From CAVVAH01 sp963746175 (lineage in GTDB: Bacteria; Actinomycetota; Actinomycetes; JACCUZ01): DNA of 64,000 bases. Below the pieces are notes generated by a model. The model was not told the DNA's origin, ran no database searches, and saw only the letters and a list, made by a program, of their open reading frames with translations. Location of the stretch: the NCBI GenBank assembly GCA_963746175.1, contig CAVVAH010000004.1:1116001-1180000 (forward strand), in the 5' to 3' direction. Shown here one piece after another: positions 8,621 to 16,663 of the stretch. Positions within the stretch are counted from its first letter, which is position 1. Each line of letters opens with the position of its first letter. Both the position numbers and the translations under genes were made by a program.

Positions 8621-9802
8621 TCAGCGGGTCCCGTCGGCGGCGGCGACCGCGGCGGCGAGGACGGCCTTGACCGGACGGCCGAGCCTTGCGGCGGCGGCGG
8701 CCACGTCGTCGTACTCCGGGGCGACGTTGACGATGGCGCCGTCGAGCCGTGCCACCTTGACGGCGATCTGACAACCGTCGACCTCGACGGTGCGCAGCTC
8801 GCGGTCCAGGGCCTGCTTGCGGACGGCGTGCTCGCGCACCCCGATCGTCGAGCTCTCGATGAAGACCACCCGCCGCACGGCGTCCAGCGCAGCAGGTGCG
8901 ACGAGCACCGACAGGGTGTGCGCCGGCCGCCCCTTCTTCATGAGGATCGGCGTGAGCCACGCGTCCGACGCGCCGGCCGCGAGCAGCGCGGCGAGCACCG
9001 CCGGCCAGACCCGCGGGTCGAGGTCGTCGACGTTCGCCTCGAGGACGACCGCGTCGTCGTACGCCGGTGCGTCACCGCTGACGGCCTCGCCCACGACGAC
9101 GCGCAGCACGTTCGGCCGGCCGGCGGGATCGCGGCCACCGGCGCCGCTCCCGGTGGCCCGCACGGTCATGGCCGGCATCGGCCCCCAGACCGAGACCGCC
9201 GACGCGAGCAGCGCGGCGCCGGTGGGAGTGCAGGCCTCGCCGTCGACCTCGCCCGCCGCGACCGGGGCCCCGGTGCCGGCAAGCACACCGAGCACGGCGG
9301 GCACCGGGACCGGCAGCACGCCGTGCTGGGTCCGCACCTCGCCACGGCCCAGGGCCAGCGGACCGCAGCGGACGTCGGTCACGCCGAGGTCGTGCAGTGC
9401 GGCGCTCACCCCGACGACGTCGGCCAGCGAGTCCAGCGCGCCGACCTCGTGGAAGTGCACCTGCTCCGGGTCGATGCCGTGCGCGGCACCTTCGGCCCGG
9501 GCCAGCCGGGCGAACACGTCCAGCGCCCGGTCCCGCACCGGCGCGGCCAGCCCGGCGCCCTCGACCAGAGCACGGACGTCGGGCCACGTACGGCGGACGG
9601 TGCTCGGAGACACCTCGACGTCGACCTTGGTCGCCGCCAGCCCGGCGCGGGTGACCTGGTGGCGGACCAGCCGGACCGGCTCGGTGCCCAGCCCGTCGAC
9701 GGCCGCCTGCAGCACGCCGAGGTCGGCCCCGGCCCCGACCAGCGCGCCGAGCAGCATGTCGCCGGACGCCCCCGCCGAGGCGTCGACCCACAGGAGCGTC
9801 AC
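8621..9802 (-). CDS. larC: nickel-pincer cofactor biosynthesis protein LarC
   Basis: A 393-residue protein. The N-terminal WVDASAGASGDMLLGALV (about 5-22) is the LarC hallmark, HFHEVGALDSLADVVG follows at about 114-129, and the C-terminal half (EANVDDLDPRVWP, MKKGRPAHTLSVL) is the CTP-using LarC2 part. LarC inserts nickel into the dithiodicarboxylate pincer nucleotide, consuming CTP, for lactate racemase and other LarA-like enzymes. In Lactobacillus the two halves are joined by a programmed frameshift; here they are one frame. The GTG start at 9802 overlaps the larB stop (GTGA). No larA or larE is in the window. Confidence 0.93.
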   Translation of the reverse strand: MTLLWVDASAGASGDMLLGALVGAGADLGVLQAAVDGLGTEPVRLVRHQVTRAGLAATKVDVEVSPSTVRRTWPDVRALVEGAGLAAPVRDRALDVFARLARAEGAAHGIDPEQVHFHEVGALDSLADVVGVSAALHDLGVTDVRCGPLALGRGEVRTQHGVLPVPVPAVLGVLAGTGAPVAAGEVDGEACTPTGAALLASAVSVWGPMPAMTVRATGSGAGGRDPAGRPNVLRVVVGEAVSGDAPAYDDAVVLEANVDDLDPRVWPAVLAALLAAGASDAWLTPILMKKGRPAHTLSVLVAPAALDAVRRVVFIESSTIGVREHAVRKQALDRELRTVEVDGCQIAVKVARLDGAIVNVAPEYDDVAAAAARLGRPVKAVLAAAVAAADGTR

Positions 9803-10566
9803 TGGCGGACCGCGGCGCGACGGGCGACCCGGGCGGCGAAGACCCCGGCGCCGAAGCCGTTGTCGATGTTGCACACCGTGACGCCCGGCGCGCACGAGTT
9901 GAGCATCGCGAGCAGCGCGGCGAGGCCGCCGTACGACGTGCCGTAGCCGACCGAGGTCGGGACCGCCACCAGTGGTACGCCGGTCAGGCCGCCGACGACG
10001 CTGGGCAGCGCCCCCTCCATGCCGGCCACCACGACCAGGCAGTCGGCGTCGTCGAGCTCGGCACGCACGGCCATCAGCCGGTGCAGACCGGCGACGCCGA
10101 CGTCGTCGACCCGGCGGACGCCGGCCCCGAAGGCGCGGGCCACGAACGCCGCCTCGGCCGCCACCGGACCGTCGGAGGTGCCGGCCGCCACCACGCAGAC
10201 GGTGCCGCGCGGCTCCGGCAGGGTGCCGACGGCGACGGCCCGTGCGACCGGGTCGACCAGCGCGTCCGGGAACGCCGCGAGCACCGCGTCGGCCGTGTCG
10301 TCCGGCACCCTCGTGGCGACGGCGGCCCGGTCGCCCTGGTCGGCCAGCGCGCGCAGGATGGCCACCGTCTGCTCGGGCGTCTTGCCGGCGGCGTAAACGA
10401 CCTCGGGGTCGCCGGTGCGCAGCCCGCGGTGGGTGTCGACGCGCGCGAAGCCGAGGTCCAGGGTGCCGTGCATCGGGCCGTCGGCGAGTCGCTCCACCGC
10501 GGCCTCGACGTCGACGCCACCGGCCGCCACGTCACGCAGCAACGACGTCAGCTCGGCGCGGTCCAC
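9799..10566 (-). CDS. larB: nickel-pincer cofactor biosynthesis protein LarB
   Basis: A 255-residue protein. LarB carboxylates and hydrolyses nicotinic acid adenine dinucleotide to start the pincer cofactor. The N-terminal part carries LDLGFARVDTHRGLRTGDPEVVYAAGKTP in segments typical of LarB. The C-terminal half is an AIR-carboxylase (PurE)-like domain with VVAAGTSDGPVAAEAA, DVGVAGLHRL, VVAGMEGALPSVVGGL and a closing NIDNGFGAG. The GTG at 10566 gives the standard length of about 250 residues; upstream codons have no similarity. It overlaps larC by 4 bases. It is divergent from the DUF4446 gene with 63 bases between. Confidence 0.93.
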   Translation of the reverse strand: MDRAELTSLLRDVAAGGVDVEAAVERLADGPMHGTLDLGFARVDTHRGLRTGDPEVVYAAGKTPEQTVAILRALADQGDRAAVATRVPDDTADAVLAAFPDALVDPVARAVAVGTLPEPRGTVCVVAAGTSDGPVAAEAAFVARAFGAGVRRVDDVGVAGLHRLMAVRAELDDADCLVVVAGMEGALPSVVGGLTGVPLVAVPTSVGYGTSYGGLAALLAMLNSCAPGVTVCNIDNGFGAGVFAARVARRAAVRQ

Positions 10567-10629
10567 GTTCGTCAATCTAGTTGGGAGGTAGCGTGCGTCT
10601 TCGCTCGCCCGCCGTCGTGGAGGACACCC

Positions 10630-11037
10630 GTGCCCAGCTGGTCGACCGAGACCTACCAGGCCGTGACCCTGGCGGCCGCGGCAGTCGCCGCCCTGTGCCT
10701 GCTGCTGGTGCTGGTCGTGCTCGCGCGGCTGCGGGTGCTCGCCAAGCGCGTGCGCCGCGGTGGACCGGCCGCCCGGGCGGTGACCGAGGCCGCCGGCCCG
10801 GATCCCCGCGCGCTGCGGCACGTCGCCGTCGTGCGCTACGACGCGTTCGGCGACATGGGCGGCCGGCTGTCGTTCTCGGCCGCGCTGCTCGACGACCAGG
10901 GCGACGGCCTGGTGCTGTCGTCCATCAACGGACGCTCCGAGACCAGGACGTACGCCAAGGCGCTGGTCGGCGGGCAGAGCGAGCACACCCTGTCCCCGGA
11001 GGAGCAGGACGCCATCGCCGCCGCCCGCCAGGCCTGA
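10630..11037 (+). CDS. DUF4446 membrane protein
   Basis: A 135-residue protein with one N-terminal transmembrane helix (about 11-34, AAAAVAALCLLLVLVVLARL) and a cytoplasmic domain with AVVRYDAFGDMGGRLSFSAALLD and SINGRSETRTYAKAL. These are the conserved core of the DUF4446 family, widespread in Firmicutes and Actinobacteria and often found beside chromosome-segregation or core genes. Its biochemical role is unknown. GGAGG at 10618-10622 is 7 bases before the GTG at 10630, which fixes the start. Confidence 0.85.
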   Translation: MPSWSTETYQAVTLAAAAVAALCLLLVLVVLARLRVLAKRVRRGGPAARAVTEAAGPDPRALRHVAVVRYDAFGDMGGRLSFSAALLDDQGDGLVLSSINGRSETRTYAKALVGGQSEHTLSPEEQDAIAAARQA

Positions 11038-11044
11038 CCGCGCC

Positions 11045-11962
11045 TCAGCTGGTCGGCAGGGACTGCTCCGGCAGCTCGGCGATCCGCTCGCAGCCCACAG
11101 CGCCCTGCGCTGCGGTCGGGTCGAGGCACTCGTCGTCGCCCGCGCCGGCGTCGATGCTGTTGGTGCCGCCCATGCCCCAGACCCGGTCGTCGCCCGCCCC
11201 ACCGAGCAGGACGTCGTCGCCGTACCAGCCGGCGAACGTGCCGTGGTGCATGTGGTCGCCGAACAGCCAGTCGTCGGCGCCCCTGCCGCTGAGACGGTCG
11301 TCCCCGCGCCCGCCGTAGAGGAAGTCGCGGGCGCTGCCGCCGGTGATAACGTCGTTCCCGGGCCCGCCGGTCGCCCAGTTCCGGCCCACGTCGTCGCCGC
11401 CCTCGTACTCGAGGATGCCGGCCGCGTCGCCCAGCTCGATCACGTCGTCGCCGCGGCCACCCAGCATGGTGTCCGGGCCCTCGTTGCCGTGCATCACGTC
11501 GTTGCCCGGGCCGCCCTGGTAGAACGTCGAGCCCTCGGTGTCGTACGCCGCCGCCGCGTCGCCGATGGCCCAGATCTCGTCGTCGCCCCACCCGCCGTAG
11601 ACCGCGACCACCACGAGCCCGCCGACGATGCGGTCGTTGCCGGGGCCGCCGTAGGCCAGCTCGGCACCGTTGGGGTCGTTGGTGTCGTCGCCGTCGTCGC
11701 CGTACACCGGTTCCTCGAGCGGGTCGGTCTTCTCGGCGAGACAGATGACGTCGTTGCCGCCGTTGCCCCACACGTAGTCGAAGCCGGCGCCGGTCCAGAT
11801 GACGTCGTCGCCCTCGGTGCCGTGCACGGTGTCCGGCCCGGCGGTGCCGACGATGGTGGCGGGCAGTCCGAGGCAGGTCGGGACGTCCGCGCCGGCGGGT
11901 GCCGGGAGGGCGGTGGTCGTCAGCAGTACGACGGGCAGCAGGAGCAGGTGGCGAACGTCCAC
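11045..11962 (-). CDS. secreted calcium-binding RTX-repeat protein
   Basis: A 305-residue secreted protein. The signal peptide is residues 1-25 (RHLLLLPVVLLTTTALPAPAGA), with probable cleavage after AGA. The rest is almost entirely glycine/aspartate nonapeptide repeats of the GGxGxDxLx type: GNGGNDVI, GGPGNDRIV, GGWGDDEIW, GGRGDDVIE, GGPGNDVIT, GGRGDDRLS, GGAGDDRVW. These fold into a calcium-filled parallel beta roll after export. There is no catalytic domain. Actinomycetes carry many such small RTX proteins of unknown purpose, probably at the cell surface. GAGGAG precedes the GTG at 11962. It converges with DUF4446 only 7 bases away. Confidence 0.85.
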   Translation of the reverse strand: MDVRHLLLLPVVLLTTTALPAPAGADVPTCLGLPATIVGTAGPDTVHGTEGDDVIWTGAGFDYVWGNGGNDVICLAEKTDPLEEPVYGDDGDDTNDPNGAELAYGGPGNDRIVGGLVVVAVYGGWGDDEIWAIGDAAAAYDTEGSTFYQGGPGNDVMHGNEGPDTMLGGRGDDVIELGDAAGILEYEGGDDVGRNWATGGPGNDVITGGSARDFLYGGRGDDRLSGRGADDWLFGDHMHHGTFAGWYGDDVLLGGAGDDRVWGMGGTNSIDAGAGDDECLDPTAAQGAVGCERIAELPEQSLPTS

Positions 11963-12039
11963 GGCGGAACTCCTCGGGTCGGTCTCGGTACAAGGACGCA
12001 GCGGACGAGCGGCGCGTTCGCCGCACTAGGGTCGCGACC

Positions 12040-12993
12040 ATGCCTGGAGTGCCACCCGCGCGGTACGCCTACCTCGGGCCGGAGGGGACCTTCGCCGAGG
12101 CGGCGCTGCGGACCCTGCCGGCCGCGGCGAAGGGCGACCTGCAGCCGCAGGTCAGCGTCACCGCCGCGCTCGACGCCGTCCGCCGCGGCGAGGCGGACCA
12201 CGCCCTGGTCCCGATCGAGAACTCCGTCGAGGGCTCGGTCTCCGCGACCCTCGACGAGCTCGCGGTGGGCGACCTCCTGATGGTGACCCGCGAGGTGCTG
12301 CTGCCGGTGTCGTTCGCGCTGATGGCGCGGCCCGGGACCGGCCTGCACCAGGTACGCCGGGTGGCGACCCACCCGCACGCCGCCGCGCAGTGCCGGCGCT
12401 GGCTCGCGACCGCGCTGCCGGACGCCACCGTCGTACCGGCGCTCTCGACCGCGGCCGCTGCCGCCGGGCTCGCCGACGGGAGCGCGAGCCACGACGCGGC
12501 CATCGCCGCGCCCATCGCGGCGGAGCGGTACCGCCTGGAGGTGCTGGCCACTGACGTCGAGGACAACCCCGACGCCGTCACGCGGTTCGTCATGGTGAGC
12601 CGGCCGGGTGAGCCGCCGCTGCCCAGCGGGCACGACAAGACGTCGCTGGTGGCGTTCATCTCCGATGACCACCCGGGCGCGCTGCTCGAGGTGCTCACCG
12701 AGCTCTCGGTCCGCGGCGTCAACCTGACCCGGATCGAGTCCCGGCCCACCGGCGAGGGGATGGGGCGCTACTGCTTCTCCATCGACTGCGAGGGCCACGT
12801 CGACGACGCCCGCCTCGGCGAGGCCCTGTCCGGTCTGCGCCGGGTCTGCCCGGACGTGCGGTTCCTCGGCTCCTACCCGCGCGCCGACCGCGGCCAGGCC
12901 CGTGAGGCCAGCGAGCGCGACGCCGCCGAGAAGGACGCGGTCTACCGGGACGCGGCGGCGTGGCTCGGCCGGATCCGCACCGGCCGCTCGTAG
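12040..12993 (+). CDS. pheA: prephenate dehydratase
   Basis: A 317-residue enzyme that converts prephenate to phenylpyruvate in phenylalanine synthesis. The catalytic domain is about residues 7-185: YLGPEGTFAEAAL, LVPIENSVEGSVSATLD, THPHAAAQCRRWL, and VTRFVMVS with the essential Thr-Arg-Phe. The regulatory ACT domain is about 200-285 (SLVAFISDDHPGALLEVL, LTRIESRPTGEGMG, FSIDCEGH), which normally binds phenylalanine for feedback inhibition. There is no chorismate mutase domain. The ATG at 12040 gives the usual N-terminus. The gene is monocistronic and ends before a 15-base-arm palindrome. Confidence 0.96.
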   Translation: MPGVPPARYAYLGPEGTFAEAALRTLPAAAKGDLQPQVSVTAALDAVRRGEADHALVPIENSVEGSVSATLDELAVGDLLMVTREVLLPVSFALMARPGTGLHQVRRVATHPHAAAQCRRWLATALPDATVVPALSTAAAAAGLADGSASHDAAIAAPIAAERYRLEVLATDVEDNPDAVTRFVMVSRPGEPPLPSGHDKTSLVAFISDDHPGALLEVLTELSVRGVNLTRIESRPTGEGMGRYCFSIDCEGHVDDARLGEALSGLRRVCPDVRFLGSYPRADRGQAREASERDAAEKDAVYRDAAAWLGRIRTGRS

Positions 12994-13005
12994 TACCGCG
13001 TACGC

Positions 13006-13057
13006 AGCTGCATGATCACCGCTGTTCGGTGCTCACTCCCCGGGTGATCATGCAGCT
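13006..13057. repeat. GATC-type palindrome between convergent genes
   Basis: Arms AGCTGCATGATCACC (13006-13020) and GGTGATCATGCAGCT (13043-13057) are a perfect 15-base inverted repeat around a 22-base loop. It sits between pheA and the converging BrkB gene and is probably a bidirectional terminator. The TGATCA core recurs in the palindrome at 48361. Confidence 0.65.
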
Positions 13058-13078
13058 CTGGTCGCGGGTGCCCGCAGG

Positions 13079-14065
13079 TCAGGAGCCGACGCGGGCGACG
13101 GCTTCGGCGCGGCCCTCCTCGGGGTCGCCGGGGTCCGCATCGCGCACGCCGGCACGCACCGCCTCGAGCTGCGCGGCGAACGCGATGCCGAGCAGCAGCG
13201 CGATCGACGTGAGGTACGCCCACAGCAGCAGTGCCATCACCCCGGTCAGCGGCCCGTACGTCGACCCGAACGACCCGCTGTGCGCGACGTACAGCGACAG
13301 TGCGTAGGTGAAGATGACCCAGAGCACCACCGAGACGCCGGCCCCGATGCCCACCCACGACCAGCCGGGCTGCCGGCGGCGCGGCGCCCTCTCGACGATG
13401 ATCGCGAACGCGCCGAAGGCGAGCAGCACGCCGACCGGGAACCGCAGCCCCTGCCAGACGTGCAGCCCGAAGTCCTGCCAGCCGTACGCCTTCGCGAGCA
13501 CGTTGCCGAGGGTGCCGCCGGCGATGATGATGAGGAAGCCGGCGAGGGACAGCAGGCCGGCCGTCAGCGCCATGAGCACCGCGCGGCCGTACTTCTGCAG
13601 CGCCGGCCGGTCGCGCTGGATGCCGTAGATCCGGTTCGCACCGCGCTCGACCTGACCCATCGAGGTCGTCAGAGCGGCGAGCGCGACGACGAGGCCGAGC
13701 CACAGGGCGAGCTGACCGCGGTGCCCCGCGTGCTCCTGCCCCTGCTGCAGAGTCTTCGCGACGATCTCGTCGTTGCTGCCGGGCGTGATGCGCAGCAGCA
13801 CCTCGCGCAGCACCTGGCCCGGCCGGTCGGCGTGCAACGTGCTGGACAGCCCGATGAACGCGATCATCAGCGGGATCAACGACAGCACCAGCTGCAGCGC
13901 GACCGCGCGGGAGTGGCTGAAGCCGTCGCCGTACCGGAACCGCACGAACGACGCCTTCAGGAGGTGCAGGCTCCCGTAGTGCCGCAGCACCTCGTGCGCG
14001 TCGTCGGAGGTCTTGTCCGCGAACGTCATCGTGCGGGTCTGCGGCACCCGCGCCACCGACGACAC
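13079..14065 (-). CDS. YihY/BrkB-family membrane protein
   Basis: About 328 residues with six predicted transmembrane segments (for example ALQLVLSLIPLMIAFIGL, LALWLGLVVALAALTTSMG, FPVGVLLAFGAFAII, ALLLWAYLTSIALLLGIAFAAQLEAV). The last of these, WAYLTSIALLLGIAFAAQLEAV, is the family hallmark. The family was once annotated as ribonuclease BN by error; its function is unsettled, with transport suggested. The GTG at 14065 is 2 bases after the stop of the lipid kinase gene; an ATG at 14029 is the alternative start. The C-terminus is acidic then basic (DADPGDPEEGRAEAVAR). It is the third gene of a four-gene membrane-lipid group. Confidence 0.85.
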   Translation of the reverse strand: MSSVARVPQTRTMTFADKTSDDAHEVLRHYGSLHLLKASFVRFRYGDGFSHSRAVALQLVLSLIPLMIAFIGLSSTLHADRPGQVLREVLLRITPGSNDEIVAKTLQQGQEHAGHRGQLALWLGLVVALAALTTSMGQVERGANRIYGIQRDRPALQKYGRAVLMALTAGLLSLAGFLIIIAGGTLGNVLAKAYGWQDFGLHVWQGLRFPVGVLLAFGAFAIIVERAPRRRQPGWSWVGIGAGVSVVLWVIFTYALSLYVAHSGSFGSTYGPLTGVMALLLWAYLTSIALLLGIAFAAQLEAVRAGVRDADPGDPEEGRAEAVARVGS

Positions 14066-14067
14066 GG

Positions 14068-14949
14068 CTACGCCACCCGCACGGTCAGCGCGCCGGGCTC
14101 GATGCGGATGTCCATGACCTTGCCGGGCTCGATGACGTCGCCGTCGAGCTGGCGCGGCTGGGTGTGGCTCGCCTCGACGACGACGTGCTTCGCCGTGAAC
14201 CGTTCCATCCGGCGGTCCGGGACGTCGGCCCGCCGCATCACCCGGCCGCTGACGCGGACCCAGTCCAGGACGTTGCGGATGGAGATGACCACGACGTCGA
14301 GGACGCCGTCGTCGGGCTTCGCGTCGGGCAGCAGCGGGATGTTGCCCTGCAGCTTGCCGACGTTGCCGACGACGACGGTGCGGACCCGGCGCTGCAGCGG
14401 CGTCCCGTCGTCGAGGGTGATCGTGACCCGCATGCCGCGACCGCGCAGGTGCTTGGCCGCCGACACGACGTACGCCGGCCAGCCGACCGCCTTCTTCAGC
14501 CCCTCCGGGGCGTCCCGCATGATCGCCGCGTCGAAGCCGAGGCCGGCCATCACGACGAACTTGCGGTCGGCGACCCCGGCCACGTCGATCGCGCGGTCCC
14601 GGCCGGCGATCCCTATACGGAGGCACTCGGCCTCGTCGTTGAGCGGCAGGTCGAGGTTGCGCGCGAGCAGGTTGCCGGTGCCGGTCGGCAGGATCGCCAT
14701 CGGCACGCCGGACGACGCCATCGAGGTGGCGGCGGCCATCACGGTCCCGTCACCCCCCGCGACGAAGACGACGTCGCAGCCCTCGTCGATCGCCTGCCGG
14801 CACATGCCGATGCCCGGGTCGTCGACGGTGGTCTCCAGCCAGAGCGGCGGCTCCCAGCCGTTCGACGCCATGAACGGCTCGACGCGCTTCTTCAGCGCGT
14901 CGAGATCGGTGACCTTGGTGGGGTTGAAGACGACGGCAGCGCGCTTCAC
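14068..14949 (-). CDS. diacylglycerol kinase-like lipid kinase (YegS/DgkB type)
   Basis: A 293-residue enzyme of the DAGK catalytic family. The glycine loop VFVAGGDGTVMAAATSM at about 63-79 includes the GGDGT signature, followed by GTGNLLARNLDLP and AGLGFDAAIM. It phosphorylates a lipid alcohol such as diacylglycerol with ATP. The neighbouring PAP2 phosphatases remove such phosphates, so this cluster could set the balance of phosphatidate and diacylglycerol or of polyprenyl carriers. The ATG overlaps the stop of the PAP2 gene by 4 bases (ATGA), showing coupling. Confidence 0.9.
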   Translation of the reverse strand: MKRAAVVFNPTKVTDLDALKKRVEPFMASNGWEPPLWLETTVDDPGIGMCRQAIDEGCDVVFVAGGDGTVMAAATSMASSGVPMAILPTGTGNLLARNLDLPLNDEAECLRIGIAGRDRAIDVAGVADRKFVVMAGLGFDAAIMRDAPEGLKKAVGWPAYVVSAAKHLRGRGMRVTITLDDGTPLQRRVRTVVVGNVGKLQGNIPLLPDAKPDDGVLDVVVISIRNVLDWVRVSGRVMRRADVPDRRMERFTAKHVVVEASHTQPRQLDGDVIEPGKVMDIRIEPGALTVRVA

Positions 14950-15668
14950 CTGGCCCCCGCCGTCACGGGGGCCTCCTGAGGGTCGGTGGCATCACCGTCC
15001 AGCTGGCACAGCCTGGCCAGCGGCCCGCGCGCCAGGAGCAGACCCGCGGCGATGGAGAGGGTGACGGCGCCGTTGACGTACGCCGCGAGGACATCGGTGA
15101 GGTGGTGCGCGCCGCGGTAGAGCCGGGAGACCGCCACGACGAGCGGAACCGCGAGGAACACCGTGACCGCGAGGGTGCGCAGCCAGCGCCGCCGTACGTA
15201 CCAGGCGACGAGCAGTGCGCTGCCCACGAACAGCGCCGTCGCGGCGCCGGTGTGGCCGCTCGGGTAGCTCGAGGTCGGGATGCCGCTGTCCAGCCGCTTG
15301 ACGTCGGGGCGCGGGCGCTTCACCGCGAACTGCACGCAGAGGAAGACCAGCGCCTGGCCGGCGACGGCCACGACGAGGAACCATGACGGCCGCCACTTGC
15401 GCATCGCGATCACGAGGGCGATGGCGACGACGATCAGGGCGCCGACGATGGCGGCCGTGTTGCCGAGGCCGGACCCGATGTAGCTGGCGTCGTTCAGGGC
15501 CTTGTCGCGGTGCTGCGCGAGGTCGGTGTTGATGTCGTCCTCGGCGGTGAGCCAGGACGCGTTCTTGAAGGTCTTGGTGAGCAGCAGCCCCAGACCGAGC
15601 AGCAGCAGGTAGTCGAGGGCGAGCAGGGCGAGGACGATCCCGACGGTGCGGGCGACGCGGGCCTTCAT
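14946..15668 (-). CDS. PAP2-family membrane phosphatase, first copy
   Basis: A 240-residue integral membrane phosphatase with about six helices. The three catalytic motifs are visible: KRPRPD (about 127-132), YPSGHTGA (about 144-151) and SRLYRGAHHLTD (about 190-201). In the first motif the Lys of the classic KxxxxxxRP pattern aligns with Gln (QFAVKRPRP), which may be replaced by the Lys three residues on. The substrate is a lipid phosphate such as phosphatidate or undecaprenyl diphosphate. It overlaps the lipid kinase gene by 4 bases. A second PAP2 gene lies 54 bases upstream. Confidence 0.88.
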   Translation of the reverse strand: MKARVARTVGIVLALLALDYLLLLGLGLLLTKTFKNASWLTAEDDINTDLAQHRDKALNDASYIGSGLGNTAAIVGALIVVAIALVIAMRKWRPSWFLVVAVAGQALVFLCVQFAVKRPRPDVKRLDSGIPTSSYPSGHTGAATALFVGSALLVAWYVRRRWLRTLAVTVFLAVPLVVAVSRLYRGAHHLTDVLAAYVNGAVTLSIAAGLLLARGPLARLCQLDGDATDPQEAPVTAGAR

Positions 15669-15722
15669 GGCAGGGGACTCGCTTCCTTGGTTCCGGCCCG
15701 GGGGCCGACGGTGGGCAGGGTC

Positions 15723-16541
15723 TCAGGTCTGGGGCTGGCGGCGCTCCTCGGCGATCTCCGGTGCGGCCTCGGGCTCGACGCCCTCGAGGACCGTCGTCGG
15801 GCGGCGGCCCATCTCGCGGCGCCAGATCTCGAACGCCGCCGACGTGCCGGCGACGACCGCCAGTGCGACCACCCACCCGGCGATCACGTCGCTGACGAAG
15901 TGCACCCCGAGCGCGACGCGGTCGAACCCGGTGAGCAGCACCAGCAACGCGCCGACGGCGTACGCCAGCAGCCGACCGGCGCCGCGCAGCACGGGCAGGA
16001 AGACCAGGATCAGGACGGCCACGCAGAGCATCGAGTTGAGCGCGTGCCCGCTGGGGAAGCTGTACCCGCTGGCGTGCGCCACCGGCTCGGGGAAGGCCGG
16101 CCGGGCCCGGGCCACCAGCAGCTTGAGGACGACGCCGAGGACGCCGCCGACGACCACGGTCACCACGGACCAAGCGGCCAGCCGCTTCGCGCCGCGCCGC
16201 CACAGCCAGACCGCCACGCCGAGGACGACGAGCCGGAAGACCCACGGGTCGAAGAGCAGCGCCCCACCGTCCAGCAGGCGCACCAGGGTGCCGTCGCCTC
16301 GGGCCACCGAGTTCAGCGAGTCGGCGGTGGACCGGTCGAGGTCCTCCAACGGCTCCCACTCCGACTCCACGAGCAGCAGGAGCAGCACCATCGGGACCGA
16401 CACCAGTACGGCCACGGCGCCGCCCAGCGCGAGGCGTCCGGCCAGCCCGTGCTTGGGCTCCTTGGCCGGCTTGCGGTCCTCGAGGGGGCGGTACAGGGCT
16501 TTGCGCACGCGGGCTCCGTACCCCGTAGCGTCGGCAGGCAT
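15723..16541 (-). CDS. PAP2-family membrane phosphatase, second copy
   Basis: A 272-residue membrane protein with six helices after a basic N-terminal 35 residues. The motifs are complete: KLLVARARP (K-x6-RP), FPSGHALNS and DRVALGVHFVSD (R-x5-H-x3-D). It is a lipid phosphatase like its neighbour but only distantly related to it, so this is not a recent duplication. The C-terminal 40 residues are acidic and probably cytoplasmic. It probably heads the operon PAP2-PAP2-lipid kinase-BrkB. It is divergent from serS. Confidence 0.88.
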   Translation of the reverse strand: MPADATGYGARVRKALYRPLEDRKPAKEPKHGLAGRLALGGAVAVLVSVPMVLLLLLVESEWEPLEDLDRSTADSLNSVARGDGTLVRLLDGGALLFDPWVFRLVVLGVAVWLWRRGAKRLAAWSVVTVVVGGVLGVVLKLLVARARPAFPEPVAHASGYSFPSGHALNSMLCVAVLILVFLPVLRGAGRLLAYAVGALLVLLTGFDRVALGVHFVSDVIAGWVVALAVVAGTSAAFEIWRREMGRRPTTVLEGVEPEAAPEIAEERRQPQT

Positions 16542-16663
16542 GCCGCCGGTGGGCCGGTGGCACCGCCTGCCGGCATCGTACGAGGCGCCTGCGCCGGCCG
16601 GGCGTGCCCGGAGCGACGGGTAGTCGTTGGTCGGCCGGGGCAGCGCCTGGATACGCTCGCCGG

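Noticed and set aside
8621..9802. Possible programmed frameshift in larC
   Set aside because: In Lactobacillus LarC is made by frameshifting, but here both halves lie in one continuous frame, so none is needed.
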